64,000 bases of DNA from Diphasiastrum complanatum (lineage: Eukaryota > Streptophyta > Lycopodiopsida > Lycopodiales > Lycopodiaceae), in the NCBI GenBank assembly GCA_029204225.1, contig CM055097.1, positions 50,936,195 to 51,000,194 of the forward strand, written 5' to 3'. A program made the position numbers and the translations under genes. Under the pieces are notes generated by a model, which was given only the letters and a program-made list of their open reading frames with translations, did no database searches and was not told the origin of the DNA. This document shows positions 47,570 through 60,205 of this stretch, one piece after another; positions within the stretch are counted from its first letter, which is position 1, and each line of letters begins with the position of its first letter.

Positions 47570-48567
47570 ATGGCGCCCAAGAAAAAGGGGGGTGCCCCTA
47601 CGCCCCCCCCTCTATTCACCTCTTCTCCTCCTCCATCATCTGAGAAGGAGAGGGATGCTATTTCACCTACAGCAATCCCACCGCTAGCTGCACTAGAAGG
47701 CATCACTGGTGCACCCTCTATTTTCACCGACAATCCACTTGCTATCACAGAAACACATCAACAGTCCACGGTCGATTACACTCCTTCCAAGCCTATTGAG
47801 AGTCTTTATGCCTATGATATCGGTTTCATCCGAAACGAAATCCTCGGCCTTAAGAAACAACTACACTTTTTTGAAATGGCGAATGGCAAATTGGCTTTGG
47901 ATCTCGTGGGTGTCAAAGAACGGGTGGAGCAGCTTGAGCAAGAAAATGTATATCTTAAGCAACGGATTGCTGAACATGTACCTTCTTCGGACGAAACTTC
48001 CAACAAAATATCTCGTTTGGAAAAACAGGTCGAAGAGACTAAGACATGGGCAGCTCTCTTCAAACCGGGATGATATGGGCAGCAAACTCTCATCACTTGC
48101 AAAACAAGTTGAAGAAACGACATCGATCCTCAAACAAGGTAATCACCCACATATCTCAGCCTCTACGATGGATAACAATTTGGAGACAATTTTGGATGAA
48201 CAAGCTAGAAGAGCTAAAAAGGCTCTCAATATTAGTAAGAGGCATTGCCAACGGCGGTAAACCAATAGACGAAGCTACAGATTTACTCGTTTCCAAGTTA
48301 TCTCATGTTGTTGATGGTTTTGATACGGCATGGCATAGTAAATTTGATGACAACGTTCTTTTTATCAATTTTCGCTCTCTTCAACACCGCAATGCAGCCC
48401 TTCGGCTTAGAACAAAACTCAAAGGCACTTTCATTTATATGGATGATGATTTGACAAATACCCAATGGTTAGCAAGGAAAAAGATTATTCACGAGGCAAA
48501 AGAAAAAGGGCAAAAGGTCGTTTTTATTGACGACAAACCAAGGTATTTCGACCTCCTCTCACACTAG
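47570..48567 (+). pseudogene. LINE C ORF1
   Basis: 47570-48073 starts M-A-P-K-K-K-G and has D-Y-T-P-S-K-P and a coiled coil through L-E-K-Q-V-E-E-T-K-T-W-A-A-L-F-K. A shift near 48065 leads to 48046-48567, which holds V-R-G-I-A-N-G-G-K-P, V-L-F-I-N-F-R-S-L and D-D-D-L-T-N-T-Q-W-L-A-R-K-K-I, and ends P-R-Y-F-D. Around the shift a second Q-V-E-E-T unit appears, suggesting a small local duplication. The domains match the other copies. Confidence 0.7.
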
Positions 48568-48612
48568 GAACTTGGGGCTCCCGGGTTTAGGAGCTGCCCG
48601 AGATCCCCTACC

Positions 48613-49788
48613 ATGTTGAGACTTGGCTTCTGGAATTGCAATGGTTTTTTATCATCATCATCGGCAGGAAATTCTACTGATTTTATAAGCAAATGTGACA
48701 TTTTGTTGTTGGCTGAAACCCATGAGTCCTTATATCATCCTCTTCCACATATACAGGATTACTCTTGGCATTCTGTTTTTCGCCCATTTGTGAGGGGAAA
48801 AACTTGTCGTGGATCTGGCAGAGTAGCTTGTTTATACAGAGACACCGCAGTTAATATGGTTAAGCAAGATCCATATGCTCGATATATATGGCTACATACT
48901 ATTGGTTCATTATTGGGATTACCTCAGGACATTTATATGGCTGTATGTTACTTTGCTCCACAGACTTCGGCGTTTGCTGAATTTGGTGGGGACCCATTTC
49001 AGGCACTCTCAGATGATATTGCTGTTTTTTCTCAGCAGGGCTACATTTTATTAGCAGGAGATTTCAACACCCGTACTAGCTCCGGACAGACAGAATTTCA
49101 TGCAGATACTGACTTTCTTCGGCTTCATCCTCTGGATATGGGACTTGATCGAGTATCACAGGATGCACACACTTCAGTTACATCTTTTGGAGAGCAGTTG
49201 ATTACTCTTGCGGAGACACATTCTCTTGCCATCTTGAATGGCCTCACACAGTGGCCTTCCTCATCAGCGTTTACATGTTATCCTCATGGTGGAGGACAGA
49301 GTGTAGTTGACTACTTTATTGGATCACCTGCTTTGATCCCTCACATCTCTGATTTCTCCATTACACCTCCTACCATTTCTGATCACTCACTCCTACGCCT
49401 CTCATTTGGTCACATAACCCCGTCTTCTAAAGTTCCACGATCCTCTTCTACTAACAAACGTGTTCCTTTTACTCACTCTGGACTCGCCAACTACACCACA
49501 ACCCTGTCCCAACTACTTACTAACTTCCCTTTCACGGCATCAGTTGAGCAACAAGCCACTTTTCTCTCTAAATCCCTCTTATCGGTGGCGTCCTCATCTT
49601 TCCCCACCAAGACGATATCATCTCATAGACGTGTTCACAACCACTGTTATGATGCAGAATGTTGCTCTTTTCACAAACATGTGGTATATGCCAGATTACA
49701 CTCCCCTAGAACACTCAAACAACACCAGAAGAAGTATCATAAAGCCACCAGAACAAAGAAGATAACATACCTACAATCACTCTGCTAA
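48613..49788 (+). pseudogene. LINE C ORF2 endonuclease
   Basis: The frame starts M-L-R-L-G-F-W-N-C-N-G-F, with L-L-L-A-E-T-H-E-S, L-L-A-G-D-F-N-T-R and S-D-H-S-L-L-R-L-S-F, the Glu, Asp-Asn and SDH motifs of APE-type endonucleases. All catalytic positions I can see are kept. A stop at 49788 and more stops before 49858 cut it from RT. ORF1 ends 46 bp upstream. Confidence 0.85.
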
Positions 49789-49857
49789 AGGTTGATCGAC
49801 TCTTTAGATTCCCCTTCCTCCTTTTTCTGAAAACATTTCACCAGATCCTCTTCACCT

Positions 49858-52253
49858 TTGGCCCCTATAGCAACCGAATCTTGGGTCGAATTTGCCACAA
49901 AACTTTATACCCTAGACTCCCCTCCTACCTTACTCTCACCACGACCTGCCTGCTGCACGCTTTTTACTTCACACGTGGTTGAAAATGCCATTAACCATGC
50001 CAAACTTCATAAAGCCACTGACTATGATTCTCTAAACGTGGATTTCCTAACACCTGTAGCACATCTTATCTCACCCTCTATTGCTCACGCGTTTAACACT
50101 GCTGTGACCTCTGGTTTTCCTATCGCATGGTGTACTAATATCATTCATCCCATTCTTAAGGCAGGTGATCCCATAAATGTAGAAACTAACGTACTATTAT
50201 GATTGGTCAAACTTTGGCTAAGATTTATGGTTCCATTTTATAGACGGTTACTGGATCTTTGTTGAGACTGAGGATTTACATGCTATGGGTCAGGCTGGGT
50301 TCAGACCAGGATACTCTACCTTAGATCAGATTTTCATTTTGAGATGCATCATTGAGGAGGCACGACATCAGAGACAGAGAGTTTTTTGTTGCTTTGTGGA
50401 CTTCCGCAAAGCTTTTGACTCAGTTCCGAGACATCTCCTTTTCCAGAGATTATCTTCATTGAATCACTTGGCTTACAGACGAGACTATTGACTCGATCAT
50501 TACTTTATATGAGCGAGTTTGGGCACGGTTCAGGGATGGTAGTGGTTGGTCCCCGCTGATCCATTCTACCATTGGAGTGAAGCAGGGCTGCCCCTTATCT
50601 CCTACTCTCTTTGCACTATATATTGATGACCTCGAGCGGATTATTCGAGAGGAAGGTGGAGAGGGCTATCCCTTAGCAGATATTATTATCCCCATTCTCC
50701 TATATGCTGATGATGTGGTTCTTCTCTCATCCTCTGCAGCTGGCTTACAGAGACACCTTTCTGCTTTACATCACTTCTGTCAGCTTTGGGGATTGACGGT
50801 TAATACTAAGAAGACCAAAATTATGGTGTTCAACACCAATAGACAGCATATGAGAGATCTGACCTTCTATTATAACGGGCTGCCGATCGAGATTGTGACC
50901 TCTTACACTCATTTGGGAGTACTTTTTTCTGGTCTGCTACTCACATTCCGACCGGCAGCCCTCACCAGACTCCGTAAGGGGCATACTTCTCTTGTTCATA
51001 TGGAGAGATTTTGTTCCACATATTATGTACAGGACCCTGCTATCAGATGCTTACTATTTTCTACCACTGTCTCCCCGGTTGTTATATACTCTGCTGAGAC
51101 TTGGTGTTCGGATTTATCACGTGGTGATACTTACTCGTATCCAGATTCTCATGCTTAGCAGGATGATTAGGGCTAAGCCCTCGGTGCCACATGATATCAT
51201 ATTAGCGGAGTTTGCTTCCCCTCCCCTGGTTATCTTACTTGGAGGGATCCCTCCAAGTATCACCACGTGATACTTGGAGGGATCTTGCTCGTATCCAGAT
51301 TCTCATGCTTAGGAGGATGATTAGGGCTAAGCCCTCGGTGCCACATGATAATATTAGCGGAGGTCGCTTCCAGTCCCCTAGTTATCGGTGCTATGTTTCA
51401 GATCATTACCTTTCTTCACAGGATATCAGAGTTAGACACTTCCAAATATATTGTTGCTGCTCTCACTTCATCACGCACCATTGCTGGACAGGGGGCCAAG
51501 CATTCTTGGTTTGGCAGTGTCTCAGCCCTTCTTCGGACTTGGGGCTTATCCGTACTTGATCTTCCGAGCGGGACCCATGCTTATATCAGACAACATATTT
51601 ATCGTAGCTACATACGCACTATATGGTCACAGCCTGACCCTGACAAGGTCAAGATACATTTCTATGGCACACATCTACTACGATTGGATACTACGGGTAG
51701 CCCTGTCCTTCTAGCATATCTTACACAGCCATTATCTTTTGGACTGCGGTACCGTATGGGACAGCTCCGAGTCTCTTCTCATCAGCTGGCTATTGAGACG
51801 GGTAGATACACGGACACTCCTAGATTGCAGAGGATATGTCAGATGGAGGATGAGTTCCATTTCATCTTTCGCTCTCCAGTATATTATGAGATCAGGGGGC
51901 GTTACCATTCTTTATACAGAGATACCCCTCTCACGTTGCGATCGTTCCTTGAGTATCCAGACTCCAGATGTGTAGGTCTTCTATTGAGAGAGATGTATAC
52001 TCTACGAGCTTCACTTCTACCTACCACAGATATGGATCACAGCCAGGTCATATTACCCAGTTTTTCCAGAAGCAAGACAGAGAGGATATTTCTGTTTTGG
52101 ATTTTGAAGTCCCCACTCGGAGATCGAAGACACAAAGAGTCTCACATACTTCTGCTAGTTCCAGGATCACCAAATCTTCACGGGCTTCTCGCCAGTCTAC
52201 AGCACGCTCCACTACTACTATCACTCATTATTTTCAGCTTACTCGTAGCTAGC
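49858..52253 (+). pseudogene. LINE C reverse transcriptase and C-terminus
   Basis: Pieces: 49858-50202 (K-A-T-D-Y-D-S-L-N-V-D-F-L and the G-F-P-I-A-W-C-T-N-I-I-H-P segment), 50285-50491 (M-G-Q-A-G-F-R-P-G-Y-S-T, C-F-V-D-F-R-K-A-F-D-S-V-P-R), 50577-51158 (K-Q-G-C-P-L-S-P-T-L-F, Y-A-D-D-V-V-L-L-S) and 51345-52250 (C-terminal part, H-F-I-F-R-S-P-V-Y-Y-E-I-R-G-R-Y). The Cys/His finger has lost Cys residues compared with LINE A. Several frameshifts and a duplication make it inactive. Confidence 0.85.
51120..51390 (+). repeat. tandem duplication with foldback insertion in LINE C
   Basis: About 110 bp starting at TCGTATCCAGATTCTCATGC occurs twice (about 51136-51230 and 51290-51385). Between the copies is a perfect 22-bp palindrome centred on GGATCC (51237-51258), followed by AAGTATCAC-CAC-GTGATACTT, a 9-bp stem hairpin. 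Confidence 0.9.
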
Positions 52254-52388
52254 CTCCTCCGCAGGCAAGTGGTTAAGCTCTTGCATTGTACCCTCGCAAG
52301 CTGGTGGTCAAGCTTGGATACTTCTTCTTAGAGATAGCGAGATAGATATGCTAGTTTCTTGTCTTCTTTTCTTTTTACTAGTACATAA

Positions 52389-52402
52389 GTCCGTATGCGG
52401 AC
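52389..52402 (+). promoter_or_regulatory. candidate 3' hairpin of LINE C
   Basis: GTCCG-TATG-CGGAC has the same 5-bp stem and 4-nt loop as the LINE A, E and 39.9-kb tails, but flanking sequence is only weakly similar and no CT tract follows. Confidence 0.45.
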
Positions 52403-52420
52403 AATGCTCCTCACTTTTCA

Positions 52421-55061
52421 TCAAAACAATCGGTAGGTGTGAGTTCCTTGTTCAAGTTGCTTTCTGTTTTCACTTCCATGTCCTGCTAATTGTAGGCAAA
52501 TATTGTTTTGAAGCTGACATATGCAAATACGTAGTCAAAGAGTTGTTGTTTTTTACTATCTTGAGTTCATTTCAATGAAATTAAAGGCATATGATTTGTC
52601 TAACATCTCAACAAAGAAAATGTCTAGAAATTTTACCTTTTGGAAGTAAATTTTGTACTCGTCATGCATGTGTTTCGGATGTCGTTGTGTTGTCTAAAAA
52701 TAAGTTGCATTTTGAAAGAGAATAGCAAACAACGAAATACAATAGCATAATCTATGTCTCTACTAAAGATGGAATTGCCATTGCCAAAAGAGACATGCAA
52801 TCAAGTACTTAGTAATTACAAAAATTAGATGTTCACGTGTTTCGAAAAATTTTCAGAATGCTCAAGACGAGCAATAATTAAGAACGATGTCCAAACTGAA
52901 ATATTTGACAGTTGTTGACATCTTTTAGGTAATTTTGATGCTACTGACAAGGTTGTTTAAGTGAGTCTAGATATTATTCTTGTTGAGGAAATCATTCTTT
53001 TCATAAATATAGAATGAAAAATCATTGTTTGAAAGAACATTGATTGAGCTTCGTACAACATTTGCGATCTTTCCACAATGTTAGTGTATGTTAAGAAAAG
53101 TCAGTTGTTAGAGAGCCATCTTTTTGTTCAAATCAGAGTTGCAGCGGATCGCGATCTGCTGCAACCACGTTCGGGATCGCGCAATCCGGAACGCTGGCGA
53201 TCTGGGTCCAGAAACGTGGTCCTGGTTCGCAAAAAAATTTGCATCTTTTTTTTCACATATCTGATAGCTGATTCTAAGACGCACGTTCTGTGAAGTAATT
53301 TCTGAAGAGACTATCAGAAGAGAGTCGAGACAAAATCACGCTTTTCCAAATATTTGCTTTTGAAATCAGAAATCAGTTTTGCATTTGAGATATTTGCTTT
53401 TCCAATAGATATTAGAAATCAGTTTTGAAATGGAGTTCTGATGTCAATGGTTTGCAGATCTACTGATCCCGTTTTCTATTAGAAAACGATAGGCAGAGTT
53501 AGAAGGAGCCTTTCTTAGACTGGCGGGAATTGTATGCTTCTTGTGGAATAGCTGAAACCATCTACTGATGTCCAGATTTCGGAAACCATCTGAAAATGTA
53601 GCCATTTGAAACCATCTACTGATGTCCATATTTCTGATGAATGTAGCTTGATGAATGCAGCCATCTGAAACCAACCAACAGATCTGCATAGCAAGTTTTG
53701 CTTGCTCCAAGCATTGATTTCTAAGCGAGTTTTGGAGGTGATTTCATAGAGGAGGCTTTCTAGCATTTAAGGAGAGGGAAGATCAGAGTTTTGGGGACTC
53801 TTAAAGGCTGTTCTAAGGTGTAGTAGGCACCTCCTAAAGTGATTTAGGTTCAGTCCAACCATTGCTTGACTTATGCACCAAATTAGATCAATTTTTCATC
53901 AATTTTGATCATTTTTTGCTTGTGATTGGATAGTAGATTGTGTTGCATCCTCATTAAGTTCCATTTAGATCTTTTACAAGTGATTTTGGAAGTATATTAG
54001 GTTGCTGAAATTCACTCTTGATCAGATCATTTGGAAGCTTTAATGTTCTTTATAGAAAGAGGGGCAATTCTACTAGTATTGTCTACTTCAATCAAGCAAG
54101 TGCATTGTTTCTAGTATTCTATGATTTGATTTTGTTAGAGATCATTCTTAGATCTTTATAGGAAGTCTATTACTGATCTTTTCAGGTCCCTAAGAAGTGG
54201 GATAAGGTAGACCTTCAATCAAATCAATAGAAGTAACCTTCATTTGTGTCAAGTCCTTGATTAGGAGACTAGATGGCATCTATAAATGCATATTGCTTTT
54301 TTGATATCCTTTCACATGATACCCATATTGGCAACTTTCCAAAAAAAAAAATTGCGATCCGGGAAACCCTAACAGGAATTCCCGGATCGCGTTTCAGAAC
54401 GGAACATGCATCTCTGGTTCAAATATAACATGGCAAAAGAAGAGATGGTGATTTCCCTCTCAAAATTATAAACTAGGATATTCGCCCTTTCTCCCAAATC
54501 CTCTATATCGCAGCCAACGAGGACAGCAAAAAGGCCGCTACTGTGCCTGGCATCCACCTCTTTGCAAACTGCTCACAGTAGCATGCACTTCAAATGTTTA
54601 TCAGAAAAGAAAACTGCCTGATTGCACTTCTCCGTACACTATCTATGAATAGCGGCAATATCCTCTATATCGGAGCAAACTGGTCGATTTAGAAATTCGC
54701 ATGCACAACTTTCTATTTATGATGTATGAAATCATAGCCCTTGATTTCCATACATACCTACACTCCAGAACATGCCATGTGGCTCTTCTCTTTGAACGCA
54801 TAGCTTCAATTCAAGTATAGGACAAAATTGTAAATACAACCACTCAAAAGTGCAAACCTCAAACTGCAAGAAAGTTTTCTTTCAAAATTTAAATCGTAAC
54901 ACTGTAGATTCAAAAGAAGAAATTACTCTTTAACTAGACTTTGCAATGCCAACTATATCAGCATGTACCAATTCAAGCAAGACTTGAACATTAGTTAGCT
55001 GACTCCAAGGTGCTCCTATTAAATATGGTAGCCCTCAGCTTGAAGCATGATACAGCAGGAA
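52421..55061. other. spacer with minisatellite-like repeats
   Basis: No gene is recognised. Around 53555-53670 the phrase GAAACCATCTACTGATGTCCA recurs with variants of GCCATYTGAAACC. Between 53139 and 53225, and again at 54350-54405, are GGATCGCG/CCGGATCGCG-rich blocks unlike the AT-rich surroundings. Confidence 0.5.
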
Positions 55062-55304
55062 CTAAAGTTTCGAGGTGGCCACTGCCTTCTGGTCACACAA
55101 TGTTTGTAGGCCAGCTTCAGAAAAATGCGTGATCAGTGCCTGGAGCCTTTCCTCATGCATGCTATAGGTCATTTAACGCACCCATATTTGTACTTTCTTG
55201 TTTCCAAATATCAGCTCATCTGGTGCACAAAGGAGTGAGAACAAGCAATTTCCGTAAATGCTGTCAGGAACCGCCAAAATTTCGTATTTGAACTTCTGAC
55301 TCAT
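55062..55304 (-). pseudogene. unidentified coding-like frame with one stop
   Basis: On minus an ATG at 55304 opens 43 codons (M-S-Q-K-F-K-Y-E-I-L-A-V-P-D..., then C-A-P-D-E-L-I-F-G-N-K-K-V-Q-I-W-V-R), a TAA, then in the same frame 36 more codons (M-T-Y-S-M-H-E-E-R-L-Q-A-L-I..., F-S-E-A-G-L-Q-T-L-C-D-Q-K-A-V-A) to TAG at 55062. The composition is more protein-like than neighbouring chance frames. I do not recognise the family. It could be a terminal exon or part of a mobile element. Confidence 0.3.
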
Positions 55305-57830
55305 TGTTCTCCTCACTCTAAGTTCGGATTATTTCATGCATAGGTTCACTGGAAGTGCTCCCCTTAAATGTTCTTAAGGGGGGCACTGTGTTATGTTCCT
55401 AGTCATTGTACTAAGTAGCTACTGCCATGAATGAGGAATCCTTATTTCCGATGTGTGGTTTAGCCCTTAGGTATTCGTTATACTTAGTTGATTAATTCAC
55501 ATGGAAATGACCCCACTATCAATCTTGCATGGGCTAATAGGGCTACACGGTTACAGTAAAGAGAGTGAGCCACGTAGGGAGGGCGTGGAGAGGCTAAGAA
55601 GCGTTCTTGGTTCCTTTGCTCGTTTCTCTCAATCATTCTTCATTCCTTTGCTTAGGAAGTGCTTGCTCATTTTCCAATTCATGTCTATTTAAGAGTCAAT
55701 CATTTCCCTAAACGATTAAGGATGAGAAATTCATGGCATCAAGATGTCAACAACATCCTCTCACGAAACAAACTCAGTGTCTATGATTCAAGAACTTGGA
55801 AGTAGAGAATAGTAGGTTATATCAAAGGATTCAAGAGCTTGAAAAGGCTAATAGCACTGGAAGTTATTCCCATATAAAACCTCCTTCCAATTATGCAAAT
55901 GGTAAGTCATCAAAATCATAATGCTCTCAAAGGTCAACTGAGAAGGAAAAATTCTTTGAATTTGGGAAAAAACATTAAGTATAATTAGAATGACAATTGT
56001 ATGAATCTAAACATTCTATTAGCCTAGATAAGGGACTTAGATATTCATTTCGTAGATGAAGGATATTCATAAAGAGCCCAGTTGCAATTTGCAATACAAT
56101 ATTTAGAGAAAAGGGCTTTTTCTTTGGTGGGCTGCAATGAGATCTGAAGGCACAACATCAATCACTTGGAAAGGACTCAAATCTCCTATAAGGAGCGCAT
56201 TCTTACTACGAAGTTCAAGTTGTATATGTCGATACAATGGGACACATTTTTGCCATGACAAGATAAGAACGTACTTGAGTATGTTGATTATTTTTTGAGT
56301 ATGCTTGTGAAAATTCAAACTTTTTGGCCGCAAAAATGAAATGGAGTTGAAACACAACTTTCAAGCTTGTTTAAGATATTCCATTCAAGCCTACTACTCT
56401 AGGCAATACTATTTATATAGAAAAATAAGATGAGGACCGAGGACACCATTTGCAAGCCTACTACCTTGGGCAATACTATTTATATAGCAAAGAAGATAGA
56501 AAGCAGCATCTTGGAAATGTACAAAAGTATAAACCTGAGGATAAGAGTAAAAATGGAAATTTTTTGTAATCAAACACACAAAAACTAAAGATACTAGCTA
56601 GAGTTGTTCAAGAAATGTATAAGTGGATTCTCCAAGAACACGAGCAACTCAAGAAAGAGATAAGTGGACAACAATGACACATCTTGATCAACTGTCTCTC
56701 TCTAAAAAGCACTATTAGGGTGAAAAGACGTTAAAACAACGAGTATTTGATAAATCATTCAAGCTTACTTGCTAATCTTTGAGGATGTGACCACACCTAA
56801 TTTCGACAAAATTAAGCTCTATGCTAGCACGAGGTGTTCTCTTTTTTCATGTTAATCGATAAGTTCTTAATATGCATTGTTAAAATTTCAAGAGACGGGA
56901 TTAATTTGAAGATGTTCAACATAAGTATGAACCTCACCTCAATTGACAAATGTGTGAGGGTAAGATAAGAAGTATTGTTGCTTTTCATCAACTACAAAAT
57001 CTAGAGACATGCAATAGTGGGGTACTCATTGCTTAAGAAAGATCCGAGAATGGGAGAACCAACGAAGGTTGATGAAGAATTTCTTAGAGATGGCAAAGAA
57101 GAATGGGTTGAATTAGAATTGCTTAGTTTCAATGGGAATTTTTTCCATGTCAAAAAAATGATGACTGCAAGTTGTTTTCATTCCACGAAACTACTTTTGA
57201 ATACACATATCTCTTTTCTAAGTGGACATCTTAGTACTGAAACTTTACAAAGCTTTAGGAGCAAGTGTAATTTTCCTAGATGAACGAGTAAGAGCATAAC
57301 CTAGTGGATGGAAATGTGCCCCAAGACTTCGAGATAAGAAGCTAAAACTTCTACAACTGAACTTTGAAAACCAATCAGACTTCATTGGGTAGTAACTATA
57401 AACACAGACTAAAAGGGTTCGACTATTAATAAATTAAAGGAAGGGGTATGACCCAGAGTTGTGCGAGTTGCGATGGCAATATAGGAGTCCTTAAGAAACT
57501 CTAACCTTAATTATGATTGTTACGCTACTTAGATTTTTGTGGATCTTTTGAGCTGGTTTATTATCAATAACATTCATTATGGTGATTGAATACGTGAATG
57601 TATGTAAATATGCATGTCTTATTGTATGCCATTACTTTGCAGTGCACTACATTGTTCAATGTCAACCTTTGCGTTACATAATGACCTACAAAGAAGATAC
57701 ATGCTTTTTGCTTTCCATGTGCTTGGTTAGCATCGATCTTGTGAACTTCTACTATTGTTTTTGTAAGATTGTAGAATTCACCAGAATGTCAAAGGGTATA
57801 TGCATTTACTACACATCACAAAGTTGAAGA
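55305..57830 (+). mobile_element. decayed gypsy-like element
   Basis: Near 55375-55390 a purine run AAGGGGGGCAC precedes TGTGTTATG, the look of a polypurine tract at an LTR start. Near 55805-55920 a frame gives E-N-S-R-L-Y-Q-R-I-Q-E-L-E-K-A-N (coiled coil). Near 56190-56310 broken frames give T-K-F-K-L-Y-M and V-L-E-Y-V-D-Y-F-L-S-M-L, resembling the end of a gag capsid domain. Stops interrupt everything and no second LTR was found. Frames at 57017-57283 and 57579-57827 are unassigned. Confidence 0.35.
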
Positions 57831-59104
57831 GCAAGATATATCAAAGCCCATGAATAAAAGATGAATTGAGAGCATGATGTATCAAGCATATTTATTGGAG
57901 AATTGTGCATTTCGTTCAACAATAATATGATCATTTGAGTGGCTTTACTTGTTCTCTATTGTTCTATAAACATTAACATCCATTTCCTATCAAGGAGCAT
58001 TTTATTCTCTACAATGCCTTATTTGTTAGGAGATCAAAGGGAGATATCATTGTATCTTTCATGATCAGCTAGTCATACTTCGCTCATTCATATGCTATGA
58101 TGATCAGTGATGATACTATCCTTAGCTACGTACATCTTGTTATGAAGTATAATGGGTGTGAGTGCAACCACAAAAGCAATAGTACTTAAACAATTTTATT
58201 CATATAAGAAAACAAATCCAACATAGTACCTTTGCCAGCTCTTTTCAAAGTGGACTCATGAGCCAAAATAATAGCTTGAGGATTTTGTTGTTGCACAATA
58301 GTCAATCCTGTATCAAGTTAGCAACATACAAACTTAGATAACATCAACTTCTTGCTAATATTCAAATGACTATCCTAATTCAAAAAAACCAAGGATACAA
58401 AAAGGCAAATGCATGCATTTCATGTCTGAGTTACGTTATCCTTCATAATAGCTCTCAAATTGCAGCTCACATACAATGCCAGAATCACCTATAATGATAG
58501 TATCAAAGGCTTGCATTTCAACTTCTATTGAAAACTGTATCTAGGAAGGCATACCTTGGTTTTCCATTTTCATTTAGCTTTGTAACTATAGCCTAAGCCT
58601 CAAGAAACTAGAAATTCTAAAGAGTCTTCTTATGAAACTCCTATTTCATGATTCTTAGGCTAAGTCTAGCATTCATGAAGAAGCTTCATGCTATGCAATT
58701 TCTTGTAACCACTAAAAGTTCATGTAAGAAAAAACTCTTCCAAGATGCTCAATTTGGCCCAAAGTGAGATATAAGGGAATATAAGGGACTTTAGGGACTT
58801 TTGGGAATATAAGGGACTTTAGGGGCCCAAATTTGCTTGATAAGCCTCCATATATTCAAGATCCTGATTGCATGTCCGAAACCATTGCTACTAACAAACA
58901 CATTCTCCTTGACATTTCCCCAACTTCAAAAATTGATACAGAATTGCTTCAAGAATGAAAATGTCACTATGCATTGTACAGGTCACTATATGGCCGATTG
59001 TAGCATTTAGGGTTTTGGCCATAAATGGGAAGTAGAGCCGAACCTTTTAAACTACCTGTATGAAACCCTTAAAGCCACATGCAACCCAGCCAAAGGATGC
59101 TAAA
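57831..59104. other. unassigned spacer with a short tandem repeat
   Basis: No coding frame is recognised. At about 58768-58826 a unit containing GGGAATATAAGGGACTTTAGG occurs twice, with shorter partial copies. Confidence 0.5.
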
Positions 59105-59292
59105 AGAGTGCATATATCCGACCTCCCAATAGGTTCTCATGAGTATATCAAGCGTTCCATTTATTGTGCGTATCTTCGACATACCTAGCAGGGACAATTG
59201 GGTGTTAAACCCGACTTCGACTGGACTCACTTCTTAGAGATTGATGTATCGGGCTTCCCAATCCAGCCACAGACTATGGGTTATCACATTGT

Positions 59293-60121
59293 TTGAGATT
59301 CACAATGGGACAGATTAGAGTATCTTCACATCAACTTGAGGTTGAGACAGGATGCTTCCAAGGTACCTCACCGGATATGCCGGATATGTTACTAGGAGAG
59401 GTCGAGACTGTGGAGCATTTGATCTTCAGATGTCCTACTTATTATGAGATACGTGGTCCATATTACTGCTTATTCAAAAACTCACCTACTACTTTATGTT
59501 CTCTCATCGCCTATGAGGATCCTCGGTGTGTAGCCCTTATGTTACATGAGATGTCCCTGATGCGAAAGCCTTTGCTCAGCCAAATATTCATGATACACAG
59601 ACTCAAATTACAGCTTTCTTCTCTAGGAGGAGATCTCGGGTGGATACAAAGACAGATGATGAGGATATTCATATTCCTGTGAGAGATCGACATCGCTAGT
59701 GTATTCTCGTTATGTTCATATTCATATTCTCGTTATGTTCATTATCTATGGTCGAGACAGAGAAGCATTTCCTTTTCACGTGTCCAGTTTACTATGAGAT
59801 CAGAGGGCGATATCATTGCCTTTTTGTCAGACACCAGTTACATTACGGTCCCTCATCTCATATGAGGACCCTAGATGTGTGGCCCTTATGATACGTGAGA
59901 TGTCCCTCCTGCGTCAGGACCTATGTCAGACAGCTCAGCACACCTATCCAATCACACAGTCTCAGATTACATCCTTCTTCTCTCGCCGGAGATCACGTCC
60001 TGATGCAGACATGACTGACAGCGATTGCGACGACATTTCCAGACCTAGGATGCAGAGACGACGCAACACCCAGCCTCAGGCGGTCACGAGAGTTACACGC
60101 CCCACTAGACCTCTTACATAG
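59293..60121 (+). pseudogene. LINE E C-terminal domain, duplicated pieces
   Basis: 59293-59682 has G-Q-I-R-V-S-S-H-Q-L-E-V-E-T-G, C-P-T-Y-Y-E-I-R-G and A-Y-E-D-P-R-C-V-A-L-M-L-H-E-M-S. 59816-60121 repeats S-Y-E-D-P-R-C-V-A-L-M-I-R-E-M-S and continues into an Arg/Asp/Thr-rich tail. Between them TATTCTCGTTATGTTCAT occurs twice (about 59701-59742). Both pieces correspond to the end of LINE A ORF2. Confidence 0.75.
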
Positions 60122-60205
60122 AGACACACTATACATGCTCCTGTTCACAGGCGACATCAGCGGGCTCCTGCACTTCCTCATGCTACAGCTCGCATTACAT
60201 CCTTC

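Larger units (their letters stand above)
47375..52420 (+). mobile_element. LINE copy C, near full length
   Basis: It starts GGCACGATCTC right after the (CT)n tract. ORF1 spans 47570-48567 and ORF2 48613-52250 (endonuclease, RT, C-terminal domain), then a 3' UTR with hairpin GTCCG-TATG-CGGAC at 52389-52402. Both ORFs have frameshifts and stops. A tandem duplication of about 110 bp with a foldback insertion lies at 51120-51390. The exact 3' end is not fixed; no poly(A) is seen. Confidence 0.88.
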
